A DNA stretch of 64,000 bases, taken from the NCBI GenBank assembly GCA_037039925.1, contig JAXRKP010000012.1, forward strand, positions 382,050 through 446,049, given 5' to 3'. Both the position numbers and the translations under genes were made by a program. This DNA is from Doris montereyensis. Lineage: Eukaryota; Mollusca; Gastropoda; Nudibranchia; Dorididae. A model generated the notes under the pieces. That model ran no database searches. It saw only the letters and a program-made list of their open reading frames with translations, and was not told the origin of the DNA. Shown here piece by piece: positions 1 to 12,180 of this stretch. The first letter of the stretch is position 1, and each line of letters begins with the position of its first letter.

Positions 1-371
1 TTAATCAATGTGTTGTTTCTCACTACCTTAATCAATAGTTTGTTTCTCCTACCTTAATCAATATGTTGTTTCTCACTACCTTACTCAATGTGTTGTTTCT
101 CACTACCTTAATCAATAGTTTGTTTCTCACTACCTTAATCAATATGTTGTTTCTCACTACCTTACTCAATGTGTTGTTTCTCACTACCTTAATCAATAGT
201 TTGTTTCTCACTACCTTAATCAATATGTTGTTCCTTACTACCTTAATCAATATGTTGTTTCTCACTACCTTAATCAATATGTTGTTTCTCACTACCTTAA
301 TCAATATGTTGTTTCTCATTACCTTACTCAATATGTTGTTTCTCACTTAATCAATACTTGGTTTCTCGCTA
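1..371. repeat. 27-bp minisatellite
   Basis: About 13 tandem copies of a 27-bp unit of the form TTGTTTCTCACTACCTTAAT plus CAATATG, with G/A and T/A variants. The array starts before the window edge. The unit is a multiple of three, so both strands stay open through the array, but the reading frames are only the repeat translated and I do not call a gene. The right edge fades near 371, just before the 3' end of a LINE. Confidence 0.93.
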
Positions 372-443
372 CCATAATCAATGTTTTCTGAGATTTTACT
401 CTTATTCTTCAGATCCACCTGCATCCATTGTTTTGTTTTGTTC

Positions 444-3400
444 TTTCTTTCTTTCTTTATCAGTTCCCATTCTACGTTTCGGTGTATGGGTTCATATGCC
501 CAAGACGATCCTTCTCCAGGATGCCCTGTCCTGACATTTTCTGTTTCCTTCCCCAAAAATGTTTTTTTCTAGTCTTCAATTCCTCTTTTATATCTTCTTC
601 TCATTTTCTCCGAGATCTGCCGTTTGGTCTTTTGCCTTGGATTTTAGCACTGTATACTGATTTAGTTTTTGTATTGTCATTTATTCTGTTTATATGCCAA
701 AACCATCTCAATTGATTTGTTTCTATCTTAGTTTTTATGCCATCTGCTTTGATTTGATCTTTTATTGTTGTGTTTCTGAGTTTGTCTCTTTTAGTTTTCC
801 CTACTACTCTTCTTAGATATTTCATTTCAGCTGCATGTACTCTACTGTATTTCTCTACTGTCTAAAGTCCAAGTTTCGCTGTCATAGAGGAGAGTAGGAC
901 AATAAACTGTATTGTATATTGCCATTTTGGTTTTTGTTCACAATTCTTGTTTACCTACAAATGCCTTTCCTAGATGGTTATATATTGTATTTCCTTTTTT
1001 GATTCTCTGCTGATTTCTTCTCTCAGTTTTCTCTCTGAGTTAATCATTACTGCTAGGTAAGTGTAGCTGTGAACTTGTTTTAAATTCTTCCTGCCCAATT
1101 TAAGATTTTGTGTTTTAGCTGCCCTAGTTACTAGCATTGTTTTGGTTTTCTTTGCATTTACTCTCATTCCTCTTGTATGTAGTTCATTGTTCATAATGTT
1201 GATATTCGACTGAAAGTCACCTTCTGATTTTCCAAACAGAACTAAATTATCGGCAAATGAAAGCATTGATACATTTAGTGGTTTGAGCTTCCACATACCT
1301 ACATTCATTTTCTTCATTTTTGAGGATGCCTTTGCGACTGAATCCATAAATGTGATAAACAAAAGAGGACTTAGGACACTGTCTTACTCCTATATCTACA
1401 TCAAATTCTGCAGATATGTTTCCAGCTACTCTCACTGCACATGTTGGTTTATTGTGAAAACTTGTAATGGCTTCTATCAAATTTTGCTCCTCATTGTGCT
1501 CCATTAAGGAATGCCATAATTTGCCCCTCCTCATAGTGTGAAATGCCTTTTCCACGTCTATAAAACACGGGTGCAAATCAATGTTTCTCTCAAGGAATGT
1601 TTCTATTATTTGTCTAATTGTAAATATGTGGCCCCGCACACCTCCCCCTGGTCTAAATCCACTCTGACACTCTTCAATCTGATCCTCCACTCTTTTCCCG
1701 TTTCATTTCCAATTTCCAGCATCCTGGCATACACCTTTCCTAGCACGCTAAGCAGCGATATCCCTCCACAGTTTGAGGATTCCATAGTTGATCCTTTCTT
1801 ATGTATTGGTACTACCGTGCCCTTTTTCCAGTCGTCTGACACCCGCCTGGACCTCCATACTTGTTGACACACTGGATGTAGTAGTTTGTCTGCCTCTCTA
1901 CCTTGGTTTTTAATCATTTTTGGATAAACTTGATCTGCTCCTGGAGCTCACTTTTCTCATAACTGTTTGGATTTCTTCCATTGATATATTTACATCTTCA
2001 GCTGTTTCCTCTGGACCACCCGTTACTCTTACTAATTGATCTTTACTTCTTGTTTCATACGTTCTGGAGGGATTATGTAATTGTTGAAAATACTTTCTCC
2101 GCATTTCCATGATTTGGCTGTCTTCTTTCATTATTTCTCCTTTGGAATTCTTAATTTGTCGTTTCGGGCATGCTTTGGTCTTTCTCATACTCTTCATTGG
2201 CCCCCCAGAACAGCTTTTGATTTCTTTGATAGCTTTCTTGAAATCTTTGTCCAAACTCTTTCCATTGTTCCCGTTTTGCTTTCCTCACTTTCTCTTTGGC
2301 GATAGTTCTTTCATTCACGTAATCTATACTATCCTCTGGTCTCTTTGTTTGCAAGTATTTCTTCCAGGCATTCCTCTTTTCTTTGATTTTAGTTTTGACA
2401 TTCTCATTCCACCATGCTATTCTCTTCCCATCTCCTTTAACCTGTTTCCTACCACATATCTCTTCAGCACAACCGAGGAGTGTTTCCCTATACATTTGCC
2501 ACTTTTCTTCCATTGTGCTATCATTCAGATCCATTTGTTTTTCACTGATAAATCTTTCTATCTCAGATTGGTAAATCTCTTTTACTATTGGTTTATTTAG
2601 TTCCTCTTTTTGAACTTAGTAGTGTTGTTATCTTTCCTTTTCTGTTTGTTTTCTTCAGTCAGTAATCTCATTTTGGCAATCACTAAGTGATGATCACTAA
2701 ATATTTCTGCTCATCTGTTTACGCTTACATCCAATGAACTGTACAAAAGGGAGCTGCTAACTACCATATTAGTCTATCATTTACATTTACACCTGTCTTC
2801 ATCCACTCTTATATATTTGTGGATATCTTTATGAGGGAAAAAAGGTGTTGGCTACTTTCATGTTATTCTTTAGGCAAAAATATATTAGTCTCTCTCCATT
2901 TGGAGAACTTGTTGTCTCTCCTTATTTACCTATTACTCCTCTTGTTGTTTCTATATTGTTGCCTACTCTTACGTTTAAATGTCCTAAAACCATTAATTCC
3001 TGTTTGTGTTTAAGATTATCTGCAACTATTTGTAAATCGTTTTCGAAGGTATCTTTTCTTCTTTAGTGGCGTCTTCGTTTCGTCCATAAGCTAATAATAA
3101 TTTAATTTCTCTTCCTTTTTTTTAAATATTTACCTCTAATAGCCGTGGACTTATAAATGTCCAGCTTTCTAGTAGCTTTTCATGCTTTTATGCACTAGGA
3201 GACCTACTCCTGCTCTAGCTCTATCTTTGACATCCACTCCTGAGAAGATTAAAATATTATTTGGTCCTACATTTTCCATCCCTGCCCTCCTCTCCCTGCC
3301 TCCGTAATAGCCAAAATGTCAACTTTGATTTTTTTGTTTACTTCTTCAACTAACCCTAACTCTTTTCCATTCATTGCCCTAACATTCCATGTTCCAAAAA

Positions 3401-3641
3401 TCACAGTCCGTGTTCGTTTCCATTTTCGTCGTTGAAAGGTCAAGCCAGGTATAATACATTTATTTCTCTGCATCAGTTAGGTTTTGGATGAGTAGGGGAT
3501 TAGCCCACTGTACCCTAGGTATATGGTGAGGCTGCCACCTTGAGGCCCCCTACCAGGTCTTGTTATTTTCTGTCAGGGTTAACTCCCTTAGCCTTTGATC
3601 TTTCAAGACCAGCCTGCAAGGCAGCAGGTTGTTATTTTCTT
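444..3641 (-). mobile_element. RTE-like non-LTR retrotransposon, copy 1 (decayed)
   Basis: An approximately 3.2-kb LINE read on the minus strand, broken by many frameshifts. In coding order it shows an AP-endonuclease start (GTWNVRAMNGKELGLVEEVN, 3,473-3,267), the endonuclease-RT linker (2,534-1,910), RT fingers and palm (DDWKKGTVVPIHKKGST near 1,830; CFIDVEKAFHTMRRGKLW near 1,550), the catalytic box (near 1,240) and the C-terminal domain (825-601). The catalytic box reads SFADNLVLFG where FADD is expected, so this copy is catalytically dead as well as frameshifted. The element ends in a GAAA-type microsatellite near 444. One ORF, about 3.2 kb length and a microsatellite tail fit the RTE clade, but the clade is inferred, not tested. 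A clean target-site duplication was not found. Confidence 0.85.
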
Positions 3642-4595
3642 CATAATGTGCTAATCTATTGATCCATTTCAAAACTTTATAGATGTCCTTTAATCAAATG
3701 CATACTTATGTTATTCTTTATCTTTATCTTCATTCTTCAGTAAGTAAAGAGAAAATAAATTGATTTGGGGGGGGGTGAAGTTGTAAATTATGTGTACCGG
3801 TACAAAGGTACATCAATAAAGATTTAACGTGTAAAGATTGTAGCATATGGTCATGTGGACAATAATAAAATTGAACATAAATTCAACACCGTCTTTACAA
3901 ATTACATTTGTACACTGTCAAGTTCATTAACTCTGGCATATTATTCGAAGTGAGCAAGAAAAGGAAAAACCTTTACTTTTAACAATTAGACACACACGAA
4001 TAAAAACAAACGTTCTTACCTCTCTAAACAGGGCAAAAGGTTAAATGTATAGTTTTCTTCCTTTATTCCAGATTCAGACTTGTAAGAAGTAAAAGAAATG
4101 TATCCCGATTTCATGTTCCTTCGACTTGTCATGCTGAAAGTGTCATTTTAGTTCCTGTTTTGTAAGAGGGTGGCGCCCTCTTCATGTTGCCCATTTTACC
4201 TCTTCAAAAGCACATTGAGCGGTATGAACAAAATGGGTTCAGCTGACAGGCACTTTGTCATTGCCTGCTACAAACCCAAGAATATAAAATGTATGTTCTA
4301 GTTCTACGAGGCATTCATGCGAGAAGTCCCTCCTTTGTCGCAGAACTGTGTCATGATCTGCCTATCGTATTCTTTCTTTTCTTTGCTTCGCTCATTTTTA
4401 AATTAATAAACTGATCATAAGAAAATGTTTCAAGTTTCTAGAATCGAGAGAGAATAAAGGGTTTGTGAAACATTAAATATTGGGAAATAACAATGATATA
4501 AAAAAAAAAGTGGAGGTTGCTGCTGTTTACCGAGTTGTGTTTTGTACGAACGAAAATGTCTTCTCCTTGGAAAGAGAGCTCCATAGGTTAGTCTC
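3642..4595. other. gene-free stretch upstream of NDUFB11
   Basis: No coding potential or recognised repeat was seen between the 5' end of LINE copy 1 and the NDUFB11 start. It must contain the NDUFB11 promoter and 5' UTR if transcription starts close by. I see no obvious TATA box near the start codon. An upstream frame stays open from 4,480 into the coding exon but lacks conserved character. Confidence 0.5.
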
Positions 4596-4605
4596 TATGC
4601 CCAAC

Positions 4606-4831
4606 ATGGCGACGTTATTGAAGGTGGTAAGTCGACAAGGTCGGCATCTCAGAGCTATTGCTCGACTGACTCGATCTGAGGCTCCTGTAGTATCAGTGTT
4701 GACGCAAAAGGCCTTGATATCAACATCTGGAAGAAAAAGATGTTACAGGAACAATTGAACCGATGGAAAAATCAACCGAACTTAAACGATTGACCGAACA
4801 TTTTGAAAATACTGACAAGGACAACGAAGAG
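4606..4831 (+). CDS. NDUFB11: NDUFB11 exon 1: mitochondrial presequence and matrix segment (one-base frameshift)
   Basis: First coding exon of the ESSS/NDUFB11 accessory subunit of complex I in the inner mitochondrial membrane. The start at 4,606 (AACATGG) is preferred over an in-frame ATG at 4,597 with poorer context. The first ~43 residues are basic and lack acidic residues except one Glu (MATLLKVVSRQGRHLRAIAR, then ..ALISTSGRK), a typical presequence; many invertebrate orthologues share an ISTSGxK-like cleavage region. The frame then breaks: five A at 4,734-4,738 is one too many. In the next frame, a conserved-looking acidic segment (VTGTIEPMEKSTELKRLTEH..DKDNEE) runs to a donor at 4,832 (GAG|GTCAAT). 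Exon length 226 = 75 codons + 1, and the three exons total 511, exactly one base over 170 codons. A strong GTAAGT at 4,627 is an alternative donor that I reject because it would remove the presequence. Confidence 0.85.
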
Positions 4832-5181
4832 GTCAATCTAGATTAGATCCAGATCTAGTTTAGGGATTGATCTAGAGCCACATAATTTAATTATAAGATC
4901 TAAATATCTAGAGTTAGCTCAAGATTAGGGAGGACTTCCATAGTCGGGGTACCACCCAAGGGACATAAAAGAAAGAGGACAGAAAGAAAGTAAAATAAAA
5001 AGGGTCAGCGCTCTGCTCCTATTCGAGTATTCACAAGCATGACGGATAGACTTTGCCTCTATATAATATACTCCATCCGTCATTAATTCTAATGATGAAA
5101 GGAGCTCGTACCTCATTCGGTTCGCCATTAAAGACGGATGGACTTTGCCACTAGTGCGGGTGTCTTGTTTTAAATTATTAT

Positions 5182-7963
5182 GGCAGGTTTCACAAAGGCT
5201 GTGATTATTCTCCGCCGGGCGGAGAGTAACCAACTTTGGTTATTTTCCGCCGGGATTTTTCAAGCTGACCTTTGGGGCCTAGACAATAGGTCAAACTTTA
5301 TGCGGGCTTTCGTTAATCGTCGTCAGTTTTCTGAGCCTGGTCGAGACATTTTGTCTGGTTTGTTTCGCAAACTCAGGATTTTTTATATTGCACTCAACTA
5401 TTAAAAATAGCGGCTCTTTTGCAGGCCCCACCACCTTGGCCCCCAGAGGCAGGCGACAAGGTCGTGATAGCTACACGCGATTTCACCGGCTTGGATTGTT
5501 TAAACGTAGATCTACCTCCCCTTTCTCACACGTGATAAACTCGCCTAAAAATGGAATGCGCGGAGTGTAGTTGTAACATTACTAGGCCTACATGTAGTAC
5601 ATGCTACCGGGTTGTTTATCATTGCATGCACTACGTTAAACGTTTATATTAAATTGGTTTTTTTCACTCGCACGCGTGTGTGTATGAGAGAGAGAGTGTG
5701 TGTGTGTGTGTGTTTTAGTATTTATTTAGTGTATATGCAGCTCGTGCCAATGCTCTTGCCTTATCTTTACCCTTGGAACGATATGCTATGCGGATTTAAA
5801 TTGTACATTACAGTAGTATAGTCACTATTAGTGCACTACATCGTACACAGTAGATACACATCATGTAAGGCCTACAACAACGTCGGTGACGGAAGCGGGA
5901 GACAGAGAGAGACAGACAGACAGAGACAGAGAGGGGGGGAGAGAGAGAGAGACACACAGAGATAGAGAGAGAGAGAGAGAGAGACAGACACACACACACA
6001 CACAGACACAGAGAGAGGGAGAGAGAGAAATAGAGAGACCACAACAGTAGAAAACCCGCGGAAAATAGACAAAAGCACGTGAGATCACGTCACCTTTCGA
6101 TAGCGAGACTACGGCAGTAAAAGCGGAAAATAATCAAATTTGGTTATTTTCCGAGAAAATAGTCACTCCCTTCACAAAAATTGGCCCCAATGATAACTTG
6201 AACCCTTCAATTCATCTTTCTCAAAGTCTAATTGATGAATCTTCTTAACATTCGGTCCCTGTAAGCTTTGACATCGCAGATATAAAAAACATAATATTGT
6301 GAAATTTGCTTTCAATTTGTGTTTTGTGAATATTTTTTTGGGTGCGAACGTCAGCAATTGAGACTGCTGTCATTTCCCTTTTTTAATAAGTCCTTTTTCA
6401 CCTTAAGGTAGATGAGATCAACGACCTTTTATTCTATTTTCTTTAATTCAATGTGAAAGTTCAAAGAAAATTTGGCGAGTTCTAAATTTGTTTATCTTAT
6501 GATCTAGAGTGAAAGAAAACGTATTCCTACGGCCGTATATCCTGTAAAAGACACCAAAAAAATCATAGGTAACTCTAAATGAGAGTGAGAATACCATGAG
6601 ACTACTATCAGTCTGCAAAACCTTACGGTTGGACACAACAAAAAATCGATCTGGGATCTAATAAGGGTAATATCACGTCAAGCTATTTTCTCGTAGTTCA
6701 TCTTGTGTAAAACTATTGAAAAATCATGAAATTTTTGTTTTTAAATTGTTCGATCGGCTTTGCGGAATATTTTGTCTTTAGTTGGATGCCCCTTACGCCA
6801 CTACGTCCACACAAAAATGTAGACGATGATTGGCCATCAGAAAGGAGACTGTGATCAGGTTAGATTCGGGGACCGTTCATGTTAGATTCGGTTGCATTAG
6901 CAAAACCTGCTTTTATCGTGAGAAACTTATATATATATGTAAAGAAGTCAATCAATACGTTTTCATCAATGTGAAAGTCCGGCTTTCTAATAAATAAAGA
7001 CAAGATAATTGGCAATATGGGAGGTTTAGAAGTCCATTACAAGGAAAGTGACTCTACGTCTCCACTATACACAGTCTTCTTCGCATGACAATACAATATT
7101 ACTAAAAACACATTTAAACAGGAGAGAGAGAAAATAATACTATTAAATACTAATAGCACAGGTTTAAGTAGAGTTCAAGATTTGTCAGCCACTGCTCCCA
7201 TCCCGTCCCGTATTCCGCAAAGCAATCATCGATTGATAAAGACACAAGTTTGTGCTAGTCTAGTGGAGGTTTCTATGTGACTATATACTCGTAGGGGGGG
7301 GGGGGGGGGCTACGTACGGAGGAAAAAAGAGCCATTGTCTTCAAAAGTGGTTTCTTTTCAGTGAGGGTTTTGTTGCTGGTGTATTTCTCTCTCCCTCTCT
7401 CTCTTTCTCTTTTCTCTCCCCTCCCTCTCTCTCTATTGGCAAATATCGGCCTATACGTATCGCATCCTCACTTGTTATATAAGTCGTGCAGTTTACCATA
7501 CCAGTTTCAGCAGAATGGTACACACGATAAACCCGTAACACGCAATAAGAATGGACAAAAAGCATCGGTTTTCATCCATCCACACGATCGGGAAACACAA
7601 ACACAGACTTCACATCTTATTGAGAACTAGGGAAAAGTCAGGGAACTCTCCAAACCAGATACCCAAGCATTACGTCATTAAATCAATGCCAGGGAAATTT
7701 CGGTCGACTGACCCGTGCAGTTCGGGTAACATCATTATGTCACTGGCATTGGACCTAGAATTTTCACATTTATGCCCCTTGATTGAAAAACATGACTTTT
7801 AAAAGCTAATTTACTCGCCTCACAGTCCTTTAATATCTCTTAAAGTCATATATCTGGAATCCTCAGGTTCTAAGCTTTAACATGGTATATAACACTTGTA
7901 AGATAACATGTGTACATTTTAACAAAAGAGGGAAATGGGGATGGACTATTTTGTAAACCTGCC
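5182..7963. mobile_element. putative non-autonomous DNA transposon (GGCAGGTTT ends)
   Basis: The segment begins GGCAGGTTTCACAAA and ends with the near inverted match TTTGTAAACCTGCC. It is flanked by TTAT on both sides (5,178-5,181 and 7,964-7,967), which I read as a 4-bp target-site duplication. The interior has no transposase-like ORF. It contains inverted GC-rich hairpins (TCCGCCGGGCGGAGA near 5,210), GT and GA tracts and a 16-G run at 7,294-7,309. Its right two-thirds (about 6,495-7,963) match 45,660-46,792, which shows it is a repeated unit. It lies inside NDUFB11 intron 1. The superfamily is unknown. Confidence 0.55.
5905..6045. repeat. GA/CA-rich microsatellite
   Basis: Imperfect purine-rich tract of GAGA, GACAGACA and CACACA blocks inside the putative DNA transposon. 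A shorter GT tract lies at 5,694-5,714. Reading frames across it are low complexity and not genes. Confidence 0.85.
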
Positions 7964-8893
7964 TTATGAGCATTTTTCGTAAAACGTTTTACCAGTCCTG
8001 GGCCATGTTACCTAATTTGCATGATATATACTATATATATTAGTTTTACATACTGATTGATTGACATTCAACAAGTGTAAATTCCAATAAATTGTTGGAA
8101 AAGTGTGTATATGTATGTGTGGTACAATATATTTTTATAATAACTTACAAAGGAAAAGAGAAGACAAATCATCAATGGCTGAAATTTTGTTAAAAGACTA
8201 AAAAAAAGGAAAGTTTTTGTGTTCCTTCCCTTTGATATTCATGGATCCCTATCACGTGTGCAGTCTACTTAAAGTAACAAGTATTATAAAAATTGTTATG
8301 GATAATGCGAGTTAACGAGAGAGAAAAAGTATCAACCATCCCTTACAGTTACCTACCCTGCTCCCTTAACCTGACACATTTATATTTATAAGCTCCCCCT
8401 GAACGACCCGCCCCCCCATCCGAGACAAACGTAGGTCACCGGGAAAATGCATCTTCAAGAGCTTAGTTGCTAGGTAGTCCCGAAGGGGTGTAGGAAAAAA
8501 TCCTAAATTGTATCTTGCCGATAGTGAAACCAGTGACAAACAAAGAAGATGCCCGCTGTGTGGAGGCTCTAGGCTCGACTGTGTAGTTTTCTATGGATTA
8601 TTGTGTCTAAAATAATATTTCTGTCCATTGAAATTCTTTCTTTCTTTCTTTATCAGTTCCCATTCTACCTTTTGGTGTATAGGTTCAGATGCCCGAGATG
8701 ATCTTTCTCCAGAATGCCTTGTCCTGACATTTTCTGTTCCCTTCCAAAAAGTTAAATTTCTATGCTTCAATGCCTCTTTTATATCTTCTTCCCACTTTCT
8801 CCGAGGTCTGCCTTTTGGTCTTTTACCTTGGGCTTTAGCACTGTGTACTGGTTTAGCTATTCTATTGTCATTCGTTCTGTTTACATGCCCAAA

Positions 8894-9631
8894 CTATCTC
8901 AATTGATTTGTTTCTATCTTAGTTTTTATGCTATCTGCTTTGGTTTGATCTCTTATTGTTGTGTTTCTGATTTTGTCTCTTTTAGTTTTCCCTACTACTC
9001 TTCTTAGATATTTTATTTCAGCTGCCTGTACTCTACTGTATTCTCTACTGTCGAAAGTCCAAGTTTCGCTGTCATAGAGGAGAGTAGGACAATAAACTGT
9101 ATTGTATATTGCCATTTTGGTTTTTGTTGACAATTCATACTTACCTACAAATGCCTTTCCTAGATGGTTGTATATTGCACTCGCCTTTTTGATTCTCTGG
9201 CTGATTTCTTCTCTCAGTTTTCTCTCTGAGTTAATCATTACTGCTAGGTAATTGTAGCTTTGAACTTGTTCCAAATTCTCCCTGCCCAATTTAAGATTTT
9301 GTGTTTTAGCTGCCCTAGTTACTAGCATTGTTTTGGTTTTCTTTGCATTTACTCTCATTCCTCTTTTATTTAGTTCATTGTTCATAATGTTGATATTCGA
9401 CTGAAGGTCACTTTCTGATTTTCCAAACAGAACTAAATCATCGGCAAATGAAAGCATTGTTACGTTTACTGGTTTGAGCTTCCACATACGTACATTCATT
9501 TTCTTCATTTTTGAGGATGCTTTTGCGACTAAATCCATAGATGTGATAAACAAAAGAGGACTTGGGATACAACCCTGTCTTACTCCTATATCTACATCAA
9601 ATTCTGCAGATATGTTTCCAGCTACTCTCAC
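8894..9631 (-). pseudogene. LINE reverse transcriptase, C-terminal half (245 codons open)
   Basis: The longest intact piece of the LINE ORF in this window. It holds the RT region after the fingers: GVRQGCIPSPLLF (motif B region), the catalytic SFADDLVLFG with both aspartates, then GMRVNAKKTKTMLV (thumb side), a YLAVMIN motif and a C-terminal domain ending ..KTKIETNQLR. The frame is broken upstream by the internal deletion and downstream before the final ~70 residues seen in copy 1, so it cannot make a full protein. Its intact FADD compared with FADN in copy 1 suggests copy 2 is the better preserved of the two here. Confidence 0.9.
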
Positions 9632-10668
9632 TGCACATGTTGGTTTATTGTAAAAACTTTTATGCCTTTAAATTTTGCTCTACATTGTGTTCCCTTAAGG
9701 AATGCCATTGTGTTTGTCTATTTTCAGTTTAGTAGCTTTCTTCTCTTTTCTTTTCTGATTGTTTTCTTCAGTCAGTAATCTCATTTTAGCAATCACTAAG
9801 TGATGATCACTAAATATTTCTGCTCCTGTTTACTCTTGCATCGAATGTATTGTAAAAAGGGAGCTGCTAACTATTATGTAGTCTATCGTTGACTTTTCAC
9901 ACCTGTCTTCATTTACTCTTGTATATTTGTGGATATCTTTATGGGGGGAAAAGGTGTTGGCTATTTTCATTTTATTCTTTAGGCAAAATTCTATTAGTCT
10001 CTTTCCATTTGGAGAAGTTGTTGTCTCTCCTTCTTTACCTATTACTCCTCCTGGTGTTTCTATATTGTTGCCTTCTCTAGCGTTTAAATCCCCTAAAAGC
10101 ATTAGTTCCTGTTTTGATTTAAGATTCTCTGCAGCTATTTGTAAATTGTTTTCGAAGATATCTTTTTCTTCTGTGGTTGCATCTTCGTTTGGTCCATAAG
10201 CTATTGATAATTTAATTTCTCGTCCTTTCGGCTTAATATTTACCTCTAATAGCTGTGGGTTTATAAATTACCAACTGTCTAGTAGCTTTTCATGCCTTTT
10301 ATGCACTAGCAGGCCTACTCCTGCTCTAGCTCTGTTTTGGCATCTACTCCTGAGAAGATTAAAATATGATTTGGTCTTACATTTTCTATTCCTTGTCCTT
10401 TTTCTTTGTTTCTGTAATGGCCAAAATATCTACTTTGAAATTTTCCATTTCTTCAACTAGTTCTAACTCTTTTCCATTTATTGCATTAACATTCTATGTT
10501 CCAAAAATCACAGTCCGTATTTGTTTCCAAGTTCGTCTTCGAAAGATCAAGCCGGTTATATTACTTTTATGTCTCTGAATCAGGTTGTTTTGGATAAGCA
10601 GGGGATAAGCCCACTATACCCTAGGTAGATGGTGGGGCTGTCACCTTGAGACCCCTAACAGGCCTTGT

Positions 10669-10808
10669 TATTTTCTGTCAGGGTTAACTCCCTTAGCCTT
10701 TGGTCATTCAATACCAGCCTGCAGGGCAGCAGGTTGTTATTTTCTGTCAGGGTTGCCTCCCTTAGCCTTTGGTCAGCCAAGACCTGCCTGCAAGGCAGCA
10801 GGAGACTC
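10669..10808 (-). repeat. two 70-bp repeats at the 5' end of LINE copy 2
   Basis: Two 70-bp units beginning TATTTTCTGTCAGGGTT at 10,669 and 10,739, each holding CCTTAGCCTTTGGTC and CTGCAAGGCAGCAGG or close variants. The same unit appears in the 5' region of copies 1 (near 3,570) and 3 (54,860-55,035). Tandem 5' monomers are known to act as promoters in some LINEs; that role here is inference. Confidence 0.75.
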
Positions 10809-11011
10809 GTGGAGGGCGGGATCATCTACCTCCCGCACAGGTGCTTACATGTCCACTGCCCGGTCCATTGAAATGTGTTATAATAATATGTGAAGATGGT
10901 TTGATAAGTATCATCTTTACCTTATTTTGATTAAAAGTCACTAGTGAAAAAATCAGTACCCCGATCATGGGAAGTCCTACCCAAGATTCTCTAGATCTAG
11001 AGAATCTATTA

Positions 11012-11035
11012 ATATATATATATATATATATATAT
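11012..11035. repeat. (TA)n microsatellite
   Basis: Short TA run preceded by the palindrome CTCTAGATCTAGAG at 10,990-11,003. It lies in NDUFB11 intron 1 and no gene is near. Confidence 0.9.
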
Positions 11036-11888
11036 CTATTTAAGGTGTACTCCTAATAACAATTGATGCCTAGTGACGCAAGGAATCGTTGGCCAGATAA
11101 TATAGATCTAGATCTATCAACGCCAAGTTTTTTAAATGAATGAAGTGAAAATAGGGGGGGAGAGGTTCAGGGTCCCCCCCCCTGCCCTGACTGTGAAGGC
11201 CCAGTAAAACAAAACAGGGGGGGGTGCTGACTCGTGGGTGGGTGGATGAAAACATACTTTTTTGTCCTTTTCTTTGTAAAATTATGTGATTGTATGCCTT
11301 TATAAGTACTTTCTTATTTTATGGGTTTATCGTGTGGCACAATCATTCTGCTTAAACCAATAAACTTCACGGCTTATGATATGGTGAGGATGCGATAGTA
11401 TATAAAGCATAGAGGCCAATATTTACCCATCAGAGAGAGAGAGAGAGATGAACAACAAGCAAAAAAATGAGATTTGACATGATGTTACCATTATTGAGAT
11501 CCATTAGATCAAAAATAAAAATTGTCACAATCATTTAGCACATGTAGACTGACTGCAGTGCAGTTTCTTCATTATCTTCCTTGTTAAAAGTAATAAAAGG
11601 ATAAAAGTCACCTATATGATCTTTTTTTGGTCTACAGGATAAATGGTCGTGCATATATATTTTTTCCAGTTCTTACTGCGGGTTCTTTTGATGACAGACA
11701 TTGTTGTGAAATATCGAAAATCTAAATCCTGCCTCACGTGATAAATGCAAAAGATATTTTATTAAAATTAAACCTAATAACGGTAATTTGCATCAAACTA
11801 TTTCCTCATTGTTTATGTAAAAGTCTAGAGGTAACATTCTGCGTCAAAATTTCACCAAAAAGGCCAATGGTATTTTGTAGTTGGTCTT

Positions 11889-12180
11889 AATGGGGGTTAA
11901 TTGAAGTTAGATTATCAATGTTTCATAGCTTCCAACCTGTATGGGGGTTAATTGAAGTTAGATTATCAATGTTTCATAGTTTCCAACCTGTATGGGGGTT
12001 AATTGAAGTTAGATTATCAATGTTTCATAGCTTCCAACCTGTATGGGGACATTGAAGTTAGATTATCAATGTTTCATAGTTTCCTACCTGTATGGGGGTT
12101 GATTGAAGTTTAATTATCAATGTTTCATAGTTTTCTATCAGTATGGGGGTTGATTGAAGTTTAATTATCAATGTTTCACT
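11889..12180. repeat. 51-53-bp minisatellite in NDUFB11 intron 1
   Basis: Five to six copies of a unit containing ATGGGGGTTAATTGAAGTTA, GATTATCAATGTTTCATAG and TTCCAACCTGT. One copy near 12,045 has lost the GGGGTTAA block. The last units carry GTTTAATT in place of GTTAGATT, so two sub-types are visible. Confidence 0.92.

Larger units (their letters stand above)
8635..10862 (-). mobile_element. RTE-like LINE, copy 2, with 12-bp target-site duplication
   Basis: Same family as 444-3,641 and 51,909-55,106. It is flanked by a perfect 12-bp direct repeat GTCCATTGAAAT (8,623-8,634 and 10,863-10,874), so both ends of the insertion are defined. The 5' end at 10,862 includes the 70-bp 5' repeat pair and the 3' end is a GAAA-type tail. 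About 1.1 kb is deleted relative to copy 1: sequence matching copy 1 up to about 1,513 (near 9,706) jumps to sequence matching about 2,610, removing the RT fingers and the linker. Endonuclease residues remain at 10,102-9,830 (GDLNAREGN; STIDYIIVS). It sits in NDUFB11 intron 1 on the opposite strand to the gene. Confidence 0.92.

Noticed and set aside
4480..4605. Longer NDUFB11 N-terminus starting at 4,480
   Set aside because: The upstream part would precede a typical presequence with an unrelated polar segment; the ATG at 4,606 has better context and fits the family.
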